Of a stretch of DNA of 64,000 bases, positions 1 through 11,445 are shown one piece after another. A program made the translations under genes and the position numbers. Origin of the DNA: Neofusicoccum parvum (taxonomy: Eukaryota > Ascomycota > Dothideomycetes > Botryosphaeriales > Botryosphaeriaceae). Below the pieces are notes generated by a model, which worked only from the letters and a program-made list of their open reading frames with translations, had not been told where the DNA came from and ran no database searches. The stretch lies in assembly GCA_020912385.1 (NCBI GenBank), contig CP087213.1, positions 2,170,001 to 2,234,000 on the forward strand, given 5' to 3'. Every line of letters begins with the position of its first letter. Positions within the stretch are counted from its first letter, which is position 1.

Positions 1-327
1 TGGTTTAGGGTGCTCCCGCGAGGGGGGAGCGTGGGAGCGCGATGGAGGCTCGACAGCGGAGGAAGATAGACAAATGAAACCGAGCATGGAAGCTTGACGA
101 TTGTTGTTGCGGTTGCGATTCTTGTCATTGCCGCCCTCAGGAAAGTAGTCGGTATTTTCTCCAATGAAGTCGTAGCCGCCAAGGCGAGGATCCGGACGAC
201 GGCCGTAGTAGTTGAGGTTGTTGGTGTTGTAGTGATTCTCCTGTCCGTGGCGCCCGCGCCTACCGGCCGGGTCTTGATGGGTAAAGTCCAGGGCGCTTCG
301 ACCGGAAAGGTTTATCTTGCAGCCATT
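1..327 (-). CDS. Possible edge exon of an unidentified gene (partial)
   Basis: One minus-strand frame stays open from a TGA at 328-330 to the window edge. It reads as a plausible polar, Asn/Gly/Tyr/Arg-rich protein, for example DPRLGGYDFIGENTDYFPEGG followed by an Asn/Arg run. A candidate acceptor (GCAAG) lies just upstream, at about 316-320. No start codon, first exon or domain is recognised, so the product is unknown. The composition does not look like the arginine- and proline-heavy shadow frames common in this GC-rich DNA. It could also be a chance opening; confidence is low. Confidence 0.25.
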
Positions 328-1170
328 TCAGGTCCCGTCGGGCAAGATTGCCGGAAACATTCCCCATTGGCCTGTCTGAGAGACACGGAGGTACCGCGAG
401 TGAGTTTCCTGAGATGGCTGACGGATAGCGAATGCAGCGATCGGCGAGAATAGCTGTAGACAGCAGCGGCGGCGGCGGCCTTCGAGCTGCTTGCCACAGG
501 AATCTGAGCGGGTCAGCATTTTGTGCACGAGGTTCCAACTAGGTCTTGACTTACCTGGTTAACGTGTGTCAAGAGCTCGTCACTTTCCTAGTTGCTGCCG
601 CTGTGGCCGTCGTGAAGTCGTTGGGTCAGTATCGCGCGGTAGGCAGCATCAAAGGCGTTCGCGGGCTGAACTTGCCAAGGCGCTAGTCCATAATCCGCTA
701 GTCACTATTCTCCGCACCGATAGTAAAAATATTGAGGTACGAACGGTTAAAGAGGAATAGGAAAAGAAGAAAGCTGGCCAAGGCAACCCCTGCTCTGCAA
801 TAACATAAAAATGCGATTCGGATTTGACGTGAGAAAGTATTGACACGAGAAAGAACAAAAGACACAACCTCGAACCCACAAGCATCTTCATAAATACCCA
901 TCTTACCTTTTTTACACACCAAAGCTTCTATCTTACCATCGTCTACACATCAATTCATACTGAGAAACAGCAAGATACCCCAGCCCAGTGCCATCTATGA
1001 GATCTTGTAAAAAATCCATGAAAACAGCGAAACCATCCTTGACATTCCATCCGCGTCTCCTTCTTCTCCCTCCTCTTCCAGACACCATTTTTGTACAACT
1101 CGGAAAAGAAAAAGAAAAACGACGTCTACACTTCTACGCATCTTCGCGCCTCCCCAACTCCCTCCCCTAC
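328..1170. other. Intergenic, 3' side of the transporter gene
   Basis: About 0.84 kb with only short incoherent frames. The part from about 690 to 1160 is A/T- and CT-rich, as expected for the 3' UTR and terminator of the minus-strand transporter that ends at 1171. Nothing else is seen. Confidence 0.5.
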
Positions 1171-2996
1171 TCACTTCCCCCCCAACCTCCTCTCCCTCAC
1201 AAACCACGCGCTCACCGCCGCCCCGGCCACCAGCGCAACCTCGAGCCCAAACGCCGCCCTGGTGCTTTCCGCGTAGCACCTGCGCACCACCCGCGCCACG
1301 TCCGGCGCCAGCGACCCGATGTACTCGATGCTCTGCCTGACGCGCTCGGCGATCAGACGGGCCTCCTCGCCGCTGCCCAGCGCGGCCGCGAGGCGGGCGC
1401 GCAGCTCCTGGTTGACCAGGGTGGCCGCCACGCTGACGCCGAACACGCTGCCCAGGCTGCGGAACAGGTACGAGCACGCCGTCGCCACGGCCTGGTCCGC
1501 GTGGCTCGCGTTCGAGATGAGCCCGATCAGCGACGTCGTCACGCCGATGCCGTTCGAGAAGCCGCACACCACCAGCCCCAGCACGATGCCCAGCGTGCTG
1601 TCCACCACCACCCCCGCCGACGCCAGGATCACCCCCGCGCCCGCCACCAGCCCCGCGTACGCCGCGACCGTGATCCAGTAGTACCGGCCCGTCCACTGCA
1701 TGTAGAAGCCGCCGAAGAGCGAGCCCGTCACGCCCGCCACGATGCCCGGGATGAGGCGCACGCCGGCTTGCGTGGCCGACGCGCCGTCAACCACCTGGAA
1801 GTAGAGCGGGAGGTAGAAGAGCGCGGCCATGTAGCCTGAGAAGGAGAAGAAGTTGCAGAAATAGCAGGCTACGAGCGAGCGCTCGAAGATGATGTGGCCG
1901 GGCGCGAAGGGCTCAGATGCGATCTTGACCTCGACGAAGATGAAAATCAGGAAGAGCGGCACCGAGACTGCTAGGGAGATGATGGTGAGTCTATCGTTCC
2001 AGGAGACGTTGGAGCCGCGGTCGAGCCCCATCAACAGCATGAAGACGGCGGCGATGAGGACGATGGCGCCTAGGAAGTCGATGCGCTTGAGCTTCTCCTT
2101 CCAGTGCGAATGGTCGCGCTTGGGGAGCTTGAGGATGAACGAGACGGCAACGATGGCGACAACACACAGCGGCGGCTGGAACAAGAAGACCCAGCGCCAT
2201 CCCACCTGGTCAGCCAAAATGCCTCCCAGCGGTGCACCCGTGCCTGCACCCGTCGCGAAGACGATGTTGATGTAACCCTGCCACTTGCCACGCTCGCGCA
2301 GCGTGACAATGTCGCTCATCATGATCGACACGACCGTCGTCATGCCTCCGCCTCCAATACCCGCAAAGGCCCGGGCCGCGATTAGCTCGTTCATGTTCCG
2401 TGCCAGACCACAGGCCAGACAGCCGATGCCGAAGATCGAGTACGCGAAGAGGAGGCACGACTTCCTGCCAAAGATATCCGACAGCTTGCCGTACAGCGGC
2501 TGGAAAGATGTCAGGGTCAAGAAGTACCTATGCAGCACTAGTCAGCCCTCAATTTCCTAAATCGTTATCCGCGTCAATTCCCCTTACGCAGTAGCAATCC
2601 ACGAGGTGTTGTTCAACGCCCCCAAATCCGACCCGATGCGCCCATAGCTCGACACGATAATCGTCTGATCTGCGGCGGCGAGGAAGATCTGCCAGTGCAA
2701 TCCAAATCAGCACTCAATCACCACCACAACCACTCCCGGGGGAAACCAACTCAACTCACCCCAACCGCCACAGCGGGCAAAATGTACTTCATTCTCTTCT
2801 TCACCTCCGGCAGTCCCTTGTACTTGTTCAAACCACCCTCGCTGACATTGCTGTCCTGCCTCTCCAGATCGCCCTCTCCATCCTCATTATGCTCCTCTTC
2901 CCCATCGAGCACCGGCTGCGGTGGCAGGACTTGGAGGCCGTCGCGGGTGCGCGGCTGCAGCAGCGGCGACGTCTCGGTCGGTTCGTGGACCGTCAT
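1171..2996 (-). CDS. MFS transporter, DHA2/VBA (Fnx1-like) vacuolar basic amino-acid transporter family
   Basis: Predicted proton-coupled transporter of the vacuolar membrane; Fnx1/Vba relatives import basic amino acids into the vacuole. Three exons: 2996-2760, 2688-2588 and 2527-1171, with canonical GT/AG introns of 71 and 60 nt, giving 564 residues. The ATG at 2996 is the first one; the frame extends upstream only through a TTG. The cytoplasmic N-tail carries ETSPLL (residues 8-13), an ExxxLL dileucine signal of the type used for vacuolar sorting. Family sequence is clear: DQTIIVSSYGRIGSDL in exon 2, then the MFS signature GKLSDIFGRK and GAGTGAPLGG, with about 14 membrane segments expected. 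The substrate is inferred from family only; drug export by a DHA2 relative is the main alternative. Confidence 0.9.
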
Positions 2997-4315
2997 GGCA
3001 GCGGTGGAGGACAAGGGCGAGGGAGGTCAGAATCGTTCGCGGCAGCCAGGTGCGAGCTGCGCGTCCTTTTTCTCGCCTGTCCGGAGGTGTGAGGTGTGAG
3101 GTGTGTTGTGGGCAAGCTCCAGCTCAGCAACGGGTCGCTGATCGGCGGGGGATGTGTGGATGTACTGGTATTTTTTCGGTGCTAAACAACGCACACCGCG
3201 TGGGGACAGCTTTCCAGCTGAAGTGTGGCTGTGGGTGTGGAGTGGGTAAGCTGCAACACGGCTCACGGCCTGCGCAATGGGTGCATTGGACGTGAGTCGT
3301 GCGTGTCGCTGCACTCGTCGTGGGCGTGAGATCGGGGTCGCGGCGACTCGACGGAGGGCGGGGGCGGATGACGATGGCGACGACGACGGGGAGGCGCGGG
3401 ATCGAGGTCGAGGGCTCCCGAGGAGCGGTTGCGATAGCTCTATATGTTTTTTCCCTCTCCCGCCCACTGCTGATTAGCAATTCGGGATCTCGCGCGGGTG
3501 GTCCGGTGCTGCAGGGCTCTTGATGCAGGCTGCGTCCGCGGCTTGGCCCAGGCGCTCTCCCTCGCCCGCTGCCGCCGCTTCTGTGTCGTATCAGAGTACC
3601 CGATCGGCAAATTGGAGAACGGCGCTTCGACTGTGCCGCGTAGCCATCCGATGCGACAAGAGCGCCCTGGCGATTGCGATATCGCGCTTTGTTCGACGTG
3701 CAGCACCAGGCTCCCTGCGGCAGTACGGGCGTTCCCGCGGCTTATCTCCGACCGCCGCATCTAGCACGCTTCGGGTAGGCATGCAAAGCATGGATACCAT
3801 CGAAAGCCGATGGCTAGCGCGAGTTGCTCTTCGCCGTACCCGACAGGCAGATTTATACATATCTTTAAGGCCTTTGTCCGAATGGCCTCAGGAACTTTTC
3901 CGTTAAGGACGAAACACTCCCTATGCCTATACCAGTCATGTTGCGAGATGATGTACCCTCATAGTAGCCGTTACGTGAAACGTCCATCGGTATTGCTCGG
4001 CAAAGCTACGGGGGTACTAGAGAGATACATGTATAGCAGTAGCCATGCCGCCAATACTGTTCCTTGACCTCCAAATGTTGGATGTCACTCAGTAAGCAAA
4101 GTCGCTGTTTCCCAACCCGAACCCCCTCGAACTCTACGAATGAACCCTCCATGAATGCTCACTTGAGCCAATGAGCTGTACCGTAAAGTGTCTCTGCAAT
4201 AGGCCTGCCGCATCACGACGCCGCTCTCATAATCTGTCGACCAGTCAGCGAAAGTTCAAGTCTCAAGGAATAGGATCGGTTGCTGGCCTCAGAAACCGCA
4301 AACTGCGTTCAGGTA
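2997..4315. other. Intergenic, transporter promoter side
   Basis: About 1.3 kb without a convincing gene. Overlapping arginine-rich frames occur on both strands from 2.7 to 3.9 kb, but none shows a domain. It should hold the promoter of the transporter (reading leftward) and, at its right end, the 3' region of the small gene at 4.3 kb. Confidence 0.5.
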
Positions 4316-4639
4316 TCAAGCAAACCAGCCCCGCGTCATCTTTCCAGTACAACGCTTCAACAGATAACAAATCTCGGCCTCGAGTTTGTGGATCTTCTTT
4401 TCCACCTCATCGACGCGAGGGTCAATCACGCGAATCCCTTCTCTCAAGGCTGTTGACCCTGAGGGGAGACTGCCGTGATCGTCCGAGATTACAGCCGCGT
4501 TGCTCATAGCCATCCTCAATGATTGCTCTAGGTCCGATACCCTGCGCCTGAGTTTGGAAAAGAGGCGGCTGACCGCATAGCCGAGTGCGAGCGTGGGGAA
4601 AATCAGCATGATGAAGCCGAAGGTAGTTACTTGGAGCAT
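4316..4639 (-). CDS. Small predicted membrane protein with coiled coil (107 aa)
   Basis: Not recognised. Single-exon frame from the ATG at 4639. Residues about 5-24 (TTFGFIMLIFPTLALGYAVS) form one membrane segment, followed by a basic patch (KLRRR), which suggests a cytosolic C-terminus. Two heptad-like stretches follow, around VSDLEQSLRMAM and VDEVEKKIHKLEAEICYLL. The TM segment plus coiled coil is coherent and unlike the shadow frames, which supports a real gene. Similar small TM/coiled-coil proteins occur as organelle membrane adaptors, but no function can be assigned. Confidence 0.5.
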   Translation of the reverse strand: MLQVTTFGFIMLIFPTLALGYAVSRLFSKLRRRVSDLEQSLRMAMSNAAVISDDHGSLPSGSTALREGIRVIDPRVDEVEKKIHKLEAEICYLLKRCTGKMTRGWFA

Positions 4640-5914
4640 TGTGGCTCGCTTGTGGGGTAGATGACGTGAATGGTAATGTCTGGAGCCTGGGAGGTCTGGT
4701 TGTGGCGGTTTCGTCGTGTGGCGATTGGTGAGTTGTTGGGTGTTGTCGAGGTGAAATTGTGGAATGCGTTGCTACGAGGATATAGAGTGAGCTTCCATGG
4801 CTAAAGCCACAAGGAGAAGTGGGAGACCGACCTGATGCGATATGCTTGATGACTGATAATGATGACCGTTGATGATGATGTCGACGTCGATGATGTTGAT
4901 GTTGTTGGTGTCTTCTCGAGTGAAGAGGAATCCCGACTTAGTTTTCGTTGACAACGTTCAGGGAAACCGCTAACCAGACCTCCCGCACTTAGAAGCAACG
5001 AGACGCCCACACGTACAACTTGCGACGTCGCTACCATCGACTCTCGCGAAGAGTCTGCATCAAGCTCTTTCCTTGGTGGGTGACCGCCTTCATTAGCAGC
5101 ACTCTTCCAGGCTTCAAAAGTAGAGTCCACTCACCTCATACACCGATACACCGAGTCGACAAAGGTCATAATATGGCTGATGATCAACGTCATGAAAAAA
5201 GAAATATGCTCAAAAAATTATCAACAACCGCAGAATCAATACATCGCATGTTAAAGTTTGCCATCGTCCATAGAAGAATACTTATTCGATCCATGAAATG
5301 TTGCAACAAGGGCATACTCTTCACACTTCAAGCATTCGTCCGGACGTAAGTTTATAGCAAGAGAAATGTTAAACTCATTCAAATGGATCATTCAACTGTC
5401 CATGAGGGTATGCATGAGTTGCAATATTTTCAACCCGACCTCGCAAAAGGGACAAACTAAACCAACCACCCCAATAACATCGCGCGATGATTATCAACCT
5501 TCGAGATAAAAGCAAAAAGGAAAACAACCGAATCGTCACTTTCTTTCTCTCTCTTCTCGAACAACAACAAACACAACCTGGGCAACTTTTTTTTTCCTTA
5601 TGAGAAGAAGAGGGAAAAAAGGTATCTAAGAGCTCAGCATGGGCGAAGAGAAGAAATAAGGAGGCGGAAGACGAAGAAGAAGAACGAAGAAAGGAAAAGA
5701 CACGACATCGCCCATTTAGTTATTTCCCGCCCCATACGCCATCGAAATGCGTATCATCGTCAATACATACACGGCATTGCGCTTTCAGTCCCCATCCACC
5801 CCTGGCCCTCAAATGCCCTCCCAAAAAAGAGGATGTAGGATCCCAGCCACCCAACCGAATACCGAATCCATCGAGCGCTTCCCACCAATAGTTTCAGAGT
5901 CTGCTTCATTTCCA
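4640..5914. other. Intergenic, includes 3' region of the DCAF7-like gene
   Basis: About 1.27 kb. A GAT/GTT-rich simple-sequence patch lies at about 4850-4915. A purine-rich stretch at 5600-5705 (runs of AAG/GAA on the plus strand) is probably the 3' UTR of the minus-strand WD40 gene. A 109-residue minus frame at 4801-5130 is Ser/Thr simple sequence and is not accepted as a gene. Confidence 0.5.
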
Positions 5915-8365
5915 TCATAGCTTGACGCCCCACATACCCCTGCCACCAGTCACGCCCAGCCACTCCCCGCCCTGAGTCGTGAGACCGCTTTGCGGCGCCC
6001 AACTCAGGTTACCGACCTCGTAGTCGCATCGCCAGCTCGCGGCGGGACCCTTCATGTTGACGGTGCCAGAGGAGCCAGAAGAGGAATTGGCAGCCGGTGT
6101 GGTGGCGACAGCGCTGCCGTTGGACGTGGCATGTTCTCCATTGATGGTGGCGCCATTGTTTGAGTGGAGCAGGTCCCAGACGAGGACCATACTGTCGTCT
6201 CCGCCCGATGCGAGCATACCGCGGCGCGTGGGTGACCATTCGATGCTGTTGACTGATGCCTGGTGGCCGCGCAGCTCTAACAGGGCCTGACCAGGCTGCC
6301 GCACGTCTAATATCCGGATGAGGTTGCTGTCTGACGCGAAGGTGGCTAGGAGATGGGCATCATGGGGTGAAGCTGCTAAACGAAGTAAGGGCGGGGCGAA
6401 GGACATCATTTGCTGAGCTTTGGTAGGCGACATGCGGCCGGGCGAGCCTAGCGGATAAGTCAGCAAATATGGAATGTTAAACCTCGACAGGGAAAGTACC
6501 TTTCTCATCTCTTTTCTCCGTTGGCTCGTATATGATGGTGGAATGCTCCAGACTCCGGAGATCGAACATTCTGACGCTGCCGTCCGCTCCACAGCTGACA
6601 AACACATCAACACTTCCTGCACAGAAACGGACATCAAAGACCTCTTTGTCATGGGCGATGAGTTGCGTCTTGGCAGTCAATGTCGGAATGTCCCAGATAG
6701 TGCACGTGGTGTCGATGCTCGAGGTGATGATGAGCTTCGGCGAGAGGGTGTTCCAGTCGAGAGAAGTCAGCGGAGCAGTATGTTCAGGAGACTTTGAGTT
6801 GGAAAGGAGGGCCAAAGGAGTCAGCTTTTGCGGAGGAGGATCCCGAGTGTTGACGGGCGATGAACGTGATATCGTATTGCTGACGTTGGGAGCAGGCGAC
6901 TGCGGCAGCGACCAGAGCCTGAGATGGTCACCGGATGTAGCGAGCAGGTCGGTGGATTGCTTCTGGGAAGATGGAGGCTCCCACAGTATCCGTGTCACAG
7001 GATATGAGCATGTTGCTTCGGCAACGCGGGTGTATTCGAGGCCAAATGCTGGCGCGCCTGGAGTCGTGACTTCTTGAGGGGCGATGTGGGTATCGATAAT
7101 TTGGATCTGCGCCAGTCGATTAGCATCATTGCATTGAGTGGCACCCGAAATGCAGTAGTCCTGGCGGAAAGCGCTCAAAGTGTAGCCCCCCAGAGACGCA
7201 AGGGCAAGGCAATCTATGACTTGAGCGGCGACTGTCCGCATCTCCGCCTGCGCTGCTCTGCATCTCGAGGCTTGCCTGTGTGGCTCTCCCAGGACTGGCT
7301 CTGGGGCAAGGACGCCGCAGTACTCACAAAATTGTGTGGATCTTCCAGATAGCTACCAACAGCCATCTTACCAGCGCTGTTGCCCCCGTGTACCGGCCAT
7401 TTGCACCAGTCGTATGCGTATATCGGCCACGATGCCAGGTAGTTGCTGTTCCCGGCCGGCTGGCTTTCCAGATTGCCTAGCAGCGGTGTGTGCGCGGTTT
7501 CCTGCTCGCCAATAGTCGAATTCGCGCGCGGGCGGATGTCTGACAGGGCGAGCGGCGAGTTCGAGGCGGCGCCGGAGGGCGTCTGGGCCTGGTAGAGTCT
7601 TTGGCTCGGGGTGGGCGCATACTTGGGCACTTCGGGCGTCGGGTTGGTGGAGTTGAAGGGAATGTACTTCTGGTCCAGACCGGCTGGGCTCGAGCGCGAA
7701 TAGGAATGGGCGGACGACTGTGAGGTGTTCATGGTGCTGGAGCGGGTCGGGAGGGTGTACTGCTGGGCGTTTGTGTTGATCGTGGGAAGGGTCGTAGGCG
7801 CCGTGTAGGACGAGGAAGGGACCGGGCGTGGCACCGCTGCCGGGCCTGGCTGCAAAGAGGGCGGGGGATTAGCGATCTGCGCGTCCTGCGAGGTCGTCGG
7901 CGGCGTGGCGTGCTGGAGGCTGATGTTGAGGTTCTGCACGCCGCCGAGCGTGTAGGTGTCGGGCGAGTTCATGTACAGCTGCGGCGGCGGCTGCGGCTGC
8001 GACGCGCTCTGCGGGCCCACGGCGGTCGGAATGTGCAGCTCCTCGGGCCCTCGTTGCAGCGTCTGCGCATGCGGCCGCCGCACCGCCTCGTACGGCGAGG
8101 CTGCTGCTCCGCCTGCTGACTGCGACGCGCCTGGCCCTGGCAGACCCGGCGCTGACGGCGGGGCGGTCTGCCCGCCGCTGTGGAAGCCCGGGTCGTTGCC
8201 GCTGCCAGGCAGGAGAGCGTCAGTGCCGGCTGCGGTCGTGCCGCTGGTCGCGATTCGCAGGTTGGGCGCGCCGATTGACCCCAGTGCCTGCGCAGCCTGG
8301 TATATGCCCTGCGCAGCGCCCTGGCCGGAGCTGGACGAGTGGTGGTGCGAGGAGTGGAACGGCAT
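5915..8365 (-). CDS. DCAF7/WDR68 (AN11/TTG1)-type WD40 scaffold protein
   Basis: WD40 adaptor; metazoan DCAF7 binds DYRK/HIPK kinases and the DDB1-CUL4 ligase, and plant relatives scaffold transcription factors. Exons 8365-7328, 7106-6500 and 6447-5915 (introns 221 and 52 nt) give 725 residues. Diagnostic stretches are WPIYAYDWCKWP, DLLATSGDHLRLW, TTCTIWDIPTL, KTQLIAHDKEVFDVRF and GADGSVRMFDLRSLEHSTII, nearly identical to human DCAF7, then further repeats (GHQASVNSIEWSP, LASGGDDSMVLVWD). The first roughly 300 residues are a Pro/Ser/Gln-rich extension absent from the 342-residue human protein. I chose ATG 8365 because the longer frame runs back to the divergent CAB4 start at 8635. The fungal role is inferred only. 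Confidence 0.9.
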
Positions 8366-8634
8366 CGTGCCGCGGGCGGTGCCTGGACTGCTGCCAGAGC
8401 GCGAGGGGCTGGGAAGAGGGCGAGGGAGGTGAATAGTTACCTGTGACTGGAACAAACAAGGGCCTGCGGCCGCGTAGGGATGAGGCCGCTGACTGTTCAC
8501 CGGCGAGGGGATGCGATGTGTTTGGGCGCGGGGCCGCGGTCCATGACTCTCTGCTCTCTCACCTTGCTTGTTGTTGCCCAACCCCAGAACACGACAGCTC
8601 TCTCGATACCCAAGGCCCCATCGCATTCGAGACC
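8366..8634. promoter_or_regulatory. Bidirectional promoter between DCAF7-like gene and CAB4
   Basis: The two divergent start codons are only 269 bp apart, so their 5' UTRs and core promoters must share this interval. No TATA box is evident. If the DCAF7 N-terminus actually starts upstream of 8365, the shared region would be still shorter. Confidence 0.55.
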
Positions 8635-9876
8635 ATGGCTCCCAGCGACCGCGAGAGGCCCCGGCACCTGCTGCTGCTGCCGCCGCCGCCGTCGCCGCCG
8701 TCTTTCGTCACGCTCAAGGCGGCCTATGGCGCGACGCTATGTCTCGTCTTGCGGGAGCTGCAACGCACCTCCGCCTCCTCCCCCGGCGCGGCGCTGCTGG
8801 AAGTCGCGCTGCCGTGCCCGCACCTGTACAGCAAGGAGATGGCTCCACGCAGCGCGCTCTTTGCGCGCACGCAGAGCCTGATGGCCGGCCTCTACAGGCT
8901 GATCTGCGTTGTCGCCGCGCGCGAGGGCATCGACGTGGAGAGTGCTGACGGCGTCGATGCACGCATTCTCCTCCTTGCCTATCCCAGGGACGGGATGCTG
9001 AGCCATGTGCCAGCTGAGGGCCGAGCCGAGGGAGATCTACAAGGCCCGGTCATCGACGTCGGCACGCTGGCGCAGTGCGGCAGATCATGGGAGACCGTCT
9101 ACGCCGTTGAAAGCGAGGCTGGGGAGCAGCTGCTTAAGAATTTCCAGGCGCTTGGAAAGCGCATGCACAACATCAAGAGACTTCGCGGGGGCATCGTGCA
9201 GGTCTCAGACAGCGACGCTCATGACCCGTCCTTGAATGAAGCCCGGAGGCATTTCTCCGTGGCCGTTGGTGGAACATTTGATCATCTGCACATTGGTCAC
9301 AAGCTGCTACTTACCATGACGGCGTTTGCGGTCGAACCGGCAACGAGCGTCGGAGAAGAGCCGGAACGGAGCATCACCATCGGCATCACCGGCGACGAGC
9401 TGCTCAAGAACAAAAAATACGCCGCTTACCTGGAGAGCTGGGGTGCACGGCAGCAGGCGACCTATGATTTTCTCCGCAGCATCATCGACTTCATGCCGCC
9501 GGGCACGGGCATGCACAACGTCGACGAACTAAACAACCCTGGTCCCAATGGGCACGCTGTCAACATCACGCTACCCTCCCGCCTAGTGCTAAAGTGCGTC
9601 GAAATCTGGGATCCCTTTGGTCCTACCATCACCGACGGAACCATCTCTGCGCTGGTGCTGTCTGGGGAGACGAGGTCGGGTGGCAGGGCTGTCAATGCCA
9701 AGCGCCAAGAGAATCATTGGCCGGAACTGGAAGTCTTCGAGGTTGACGTGCTGGACGCGCAGGAAGAGCAGGACGCCGACGGACAGAGTGTGGAACAGAC
9801 GTTCCAGAGCAAGCTCAGCAGCACGGAGATTCGGCGTCTGCAGAGCGAGAAATCGAGGCCCACAAGCAAGGCGTGA
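8635..9876 (+). CDS. CAB4: Pantetheine-phosphate adenylyltransferase (CoA biosynthesis)
   Basis: Catalyses 4'-phosphopantetheine + ATP to dephospho-CoA + pyrophosphate, the fourth step of CoA synthesis. Single exon, 413 residues, starting at the first ATG in the frame. The nucleotidyltransferase core starts near residue 208 with VGGTFDHLHIGHKLLL, which holds the HIGH-type motif. It continues through IGITGDELLKNKKYA and ends with LSSTEIRRLQ, the counterpart of the ISSTxxR ATP-binding motif. There is no dephospho-CoA kinase domain, so this is the monofunctional fungal type. The N-terminal about 200 residues are a divergent domain with a Pro run (residues about 15-22) that makes the protein longer than yeast Cab4. 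Confidence 0.92.
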   Translation: MAPSDRERPRHLLLLPPPPSPPSFVTLKAAYGATLCLVLRELQRTSASSPGAALLEVALPCPHLYSKEMAPRSALFARTQSLMAGLYRLICVVAAREGIDVESADGVDARILLLAYPRDGMLSHVPAEGRAEGDLQGPVIDVGTLAQCGRSWETVYAVESEAGEQLLKNFQALGKRMHNIKRLRGGIVQVSDSDAHDPSLNEARRHFSVAVGGTFDHLHIGHKLLLTMTAFAVEPATSVGEEPERSITIGITGDELLKNKKYAAYLESWGARQQATYDFLRSIIDFMPPGTGMHNVDELNNPGPNGHAVNITLPSRLVLKCVEIWDPFGPTITDGTISALVLSGETRSGGRAVNAKRQENHWPELEVFEVDVLDAQEEQDADGQSVEQTFQSKLSSTEIRRLQSEKSRPTSKA

Positions 9877-11445
9877 GCTTGAACGTGGGCGTGGACGAAC
9901 AGGGTTCGAGCAGGTAGCCCTACGGGGATCTGTACTGAGACATGCTGGCATCAGAGCACCCACGCACGGGAGTTGAAGCATTCGGCGGCTGCCATGGAAT
10001 GCCGTCCGGGTGGATGCCGCAACCACGCATGTGCAACAGCGTACGTGTCTCCTTCCGCTTCCTCCGCGGTGCAGGGCCGGCCGGTGGACGGGATAGAGTA
10101 GAGAGAAGCCAAATGAAACATCAACGTGGCCAACGACATGACATATGTAGTCGTGGTAGCATCTGGCGCCCCATGATACTCGGGGAGCAGGCAGCAGTCT
10201 GCGTTGTCGGTGCTTGGTACACGACACTAGTGCAGTTCGGTGAGGCTAAGGAATAGGGCGGGCTGCGGTCTTAGGGAGCCGGCGGTCGACGTGTAACCTC
10301 TGCGGTGCAAAAGAGACCCTTGGACGCACAGGCTCGGGTGGGGATGGCGGGCGAGGACCACGGCGCCAATCAGGCGGGGACGTGCTGGCTAGGCGGGCGG
10401 CGTGCAGACAGTGCTCCTGCCCAAGGGTCGGACGAGCGTGTGTCGGACTCTTTTATCTCTCGTCGTCGCCGCCTGCGCTGGCTGCCGGCGGGCAGGGCCG
10501 CGGCGGCGAAGGCGCTCTGCGTGTCGTGCAGCCGGCTGGGAGCGGGCGGGCAGCTGCAGGTCCCAGGATGCAGCATCGGGCGAGGCTCGCGTCGTCTTGT
10601 ATACGGTCAGCAGGCCGCTGGGGCGAGCGGTGGGCGGCGGCGGCCAGGTGTCGTTGGTTTTTAAGCGCACCCGGGACAGCGCTGCGGGTCGGAGAGTCAG
10701 GGCTGCGCGTCGATCTTCCACTCATCGCTGCGCTTCGGGCTCGTCTCGATCATGGAAACAGGCTGACGTGCTTCTTTTGGAGCGTAACGGGCGCGGGCCG
10801 GCCAATGCGGCGCCGCTGGCGGTGCTCACGGCGGCGGCTGAGTGGTCGAGCGCGGCTGTATGTATGCGCTGGCACACTCTCATGCATCATTCTGCCCAGG
10901 CCGGCTCCTCAACGGAGTCTAACAGGCCTCCACACCCTGGCTCTTCCGAGCAGTGTGATTACGGGTACAACCCGCAGCTTGTCCGCAGCGAATTGAAATC
11001 ACCTGACGCTCTAGACTGCAACAGGACGTGTCGGCGCCCGGGGATTGGCTGAGGGCGCCGCTGCTGCGCTCCAGGATTCGCTGTCCGCGCATGCCCCCAT
11101 CCAAAGTCCCTCAGAAACGACGATAGCGCCTGACAGCCTGCATCCTCAGCGCTGCTTTTTCTTCGGTCATGGTGCAGCGCCAGGTACGCCCTTAATATGC
11201 TCCGCTGCGGCCAGCGTTCCCGCTCCCACGCGCAGCCTCTACACATCCCACCCCAAGCGACTCCGCCGCCCGTCGCTCGCCAGCCCCTCGCCCTCGACAC
11301 CGCGCTCCAGCTCGCGGCCCGCGCCCTGTCCGCCAGCCCGCCGCCCGCCTGCGCCGCGCCGCCAGCCCAGTCGCGCGCCTATACGCGCCGCCCTCGCCCC
11401 GGCCCGCCGGTCGATGCGCACGCCTACCCCGCGTGACCCTGCGGC
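9877..11445. other. Intergenic, 1.6 kb between CAB4 and the F-box gene
   Basis: GC-rich, with overlapping Arg/Ala/Gly-rich frames on both strands that show no domain or consistent codon pattern. It should contain the CAB4 terminator and the promoter of the F-box gene; 11.2-11.44 kb is C-rich leader-like sequence. No RNA gene is recognised. Confidence 0.5.

Noticed and set aside
988..1839. Long frame (283 aa, +) opposite the MFS transporter
   Set aside because: Arg/His/Ala-rich shadow of the transporter in GC-rich DNA; no domain, and the minus strand has clear MFS signatures and introns.
4801..5130. Minus-strand 109-aa frame
   Set aside because: Mostly Ser/Thr simple sequence from a GAT/GTT-rich tract; no domain and no intron logic joining it to the small gene at 4.3 kb.
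10305..11052. Overlapping 110-216-aa frames on both strands
   Set aside because: Several frames open at once in GC-rich DNA, all Arg/Ala-rich without motifs; characteristic of chance openness.
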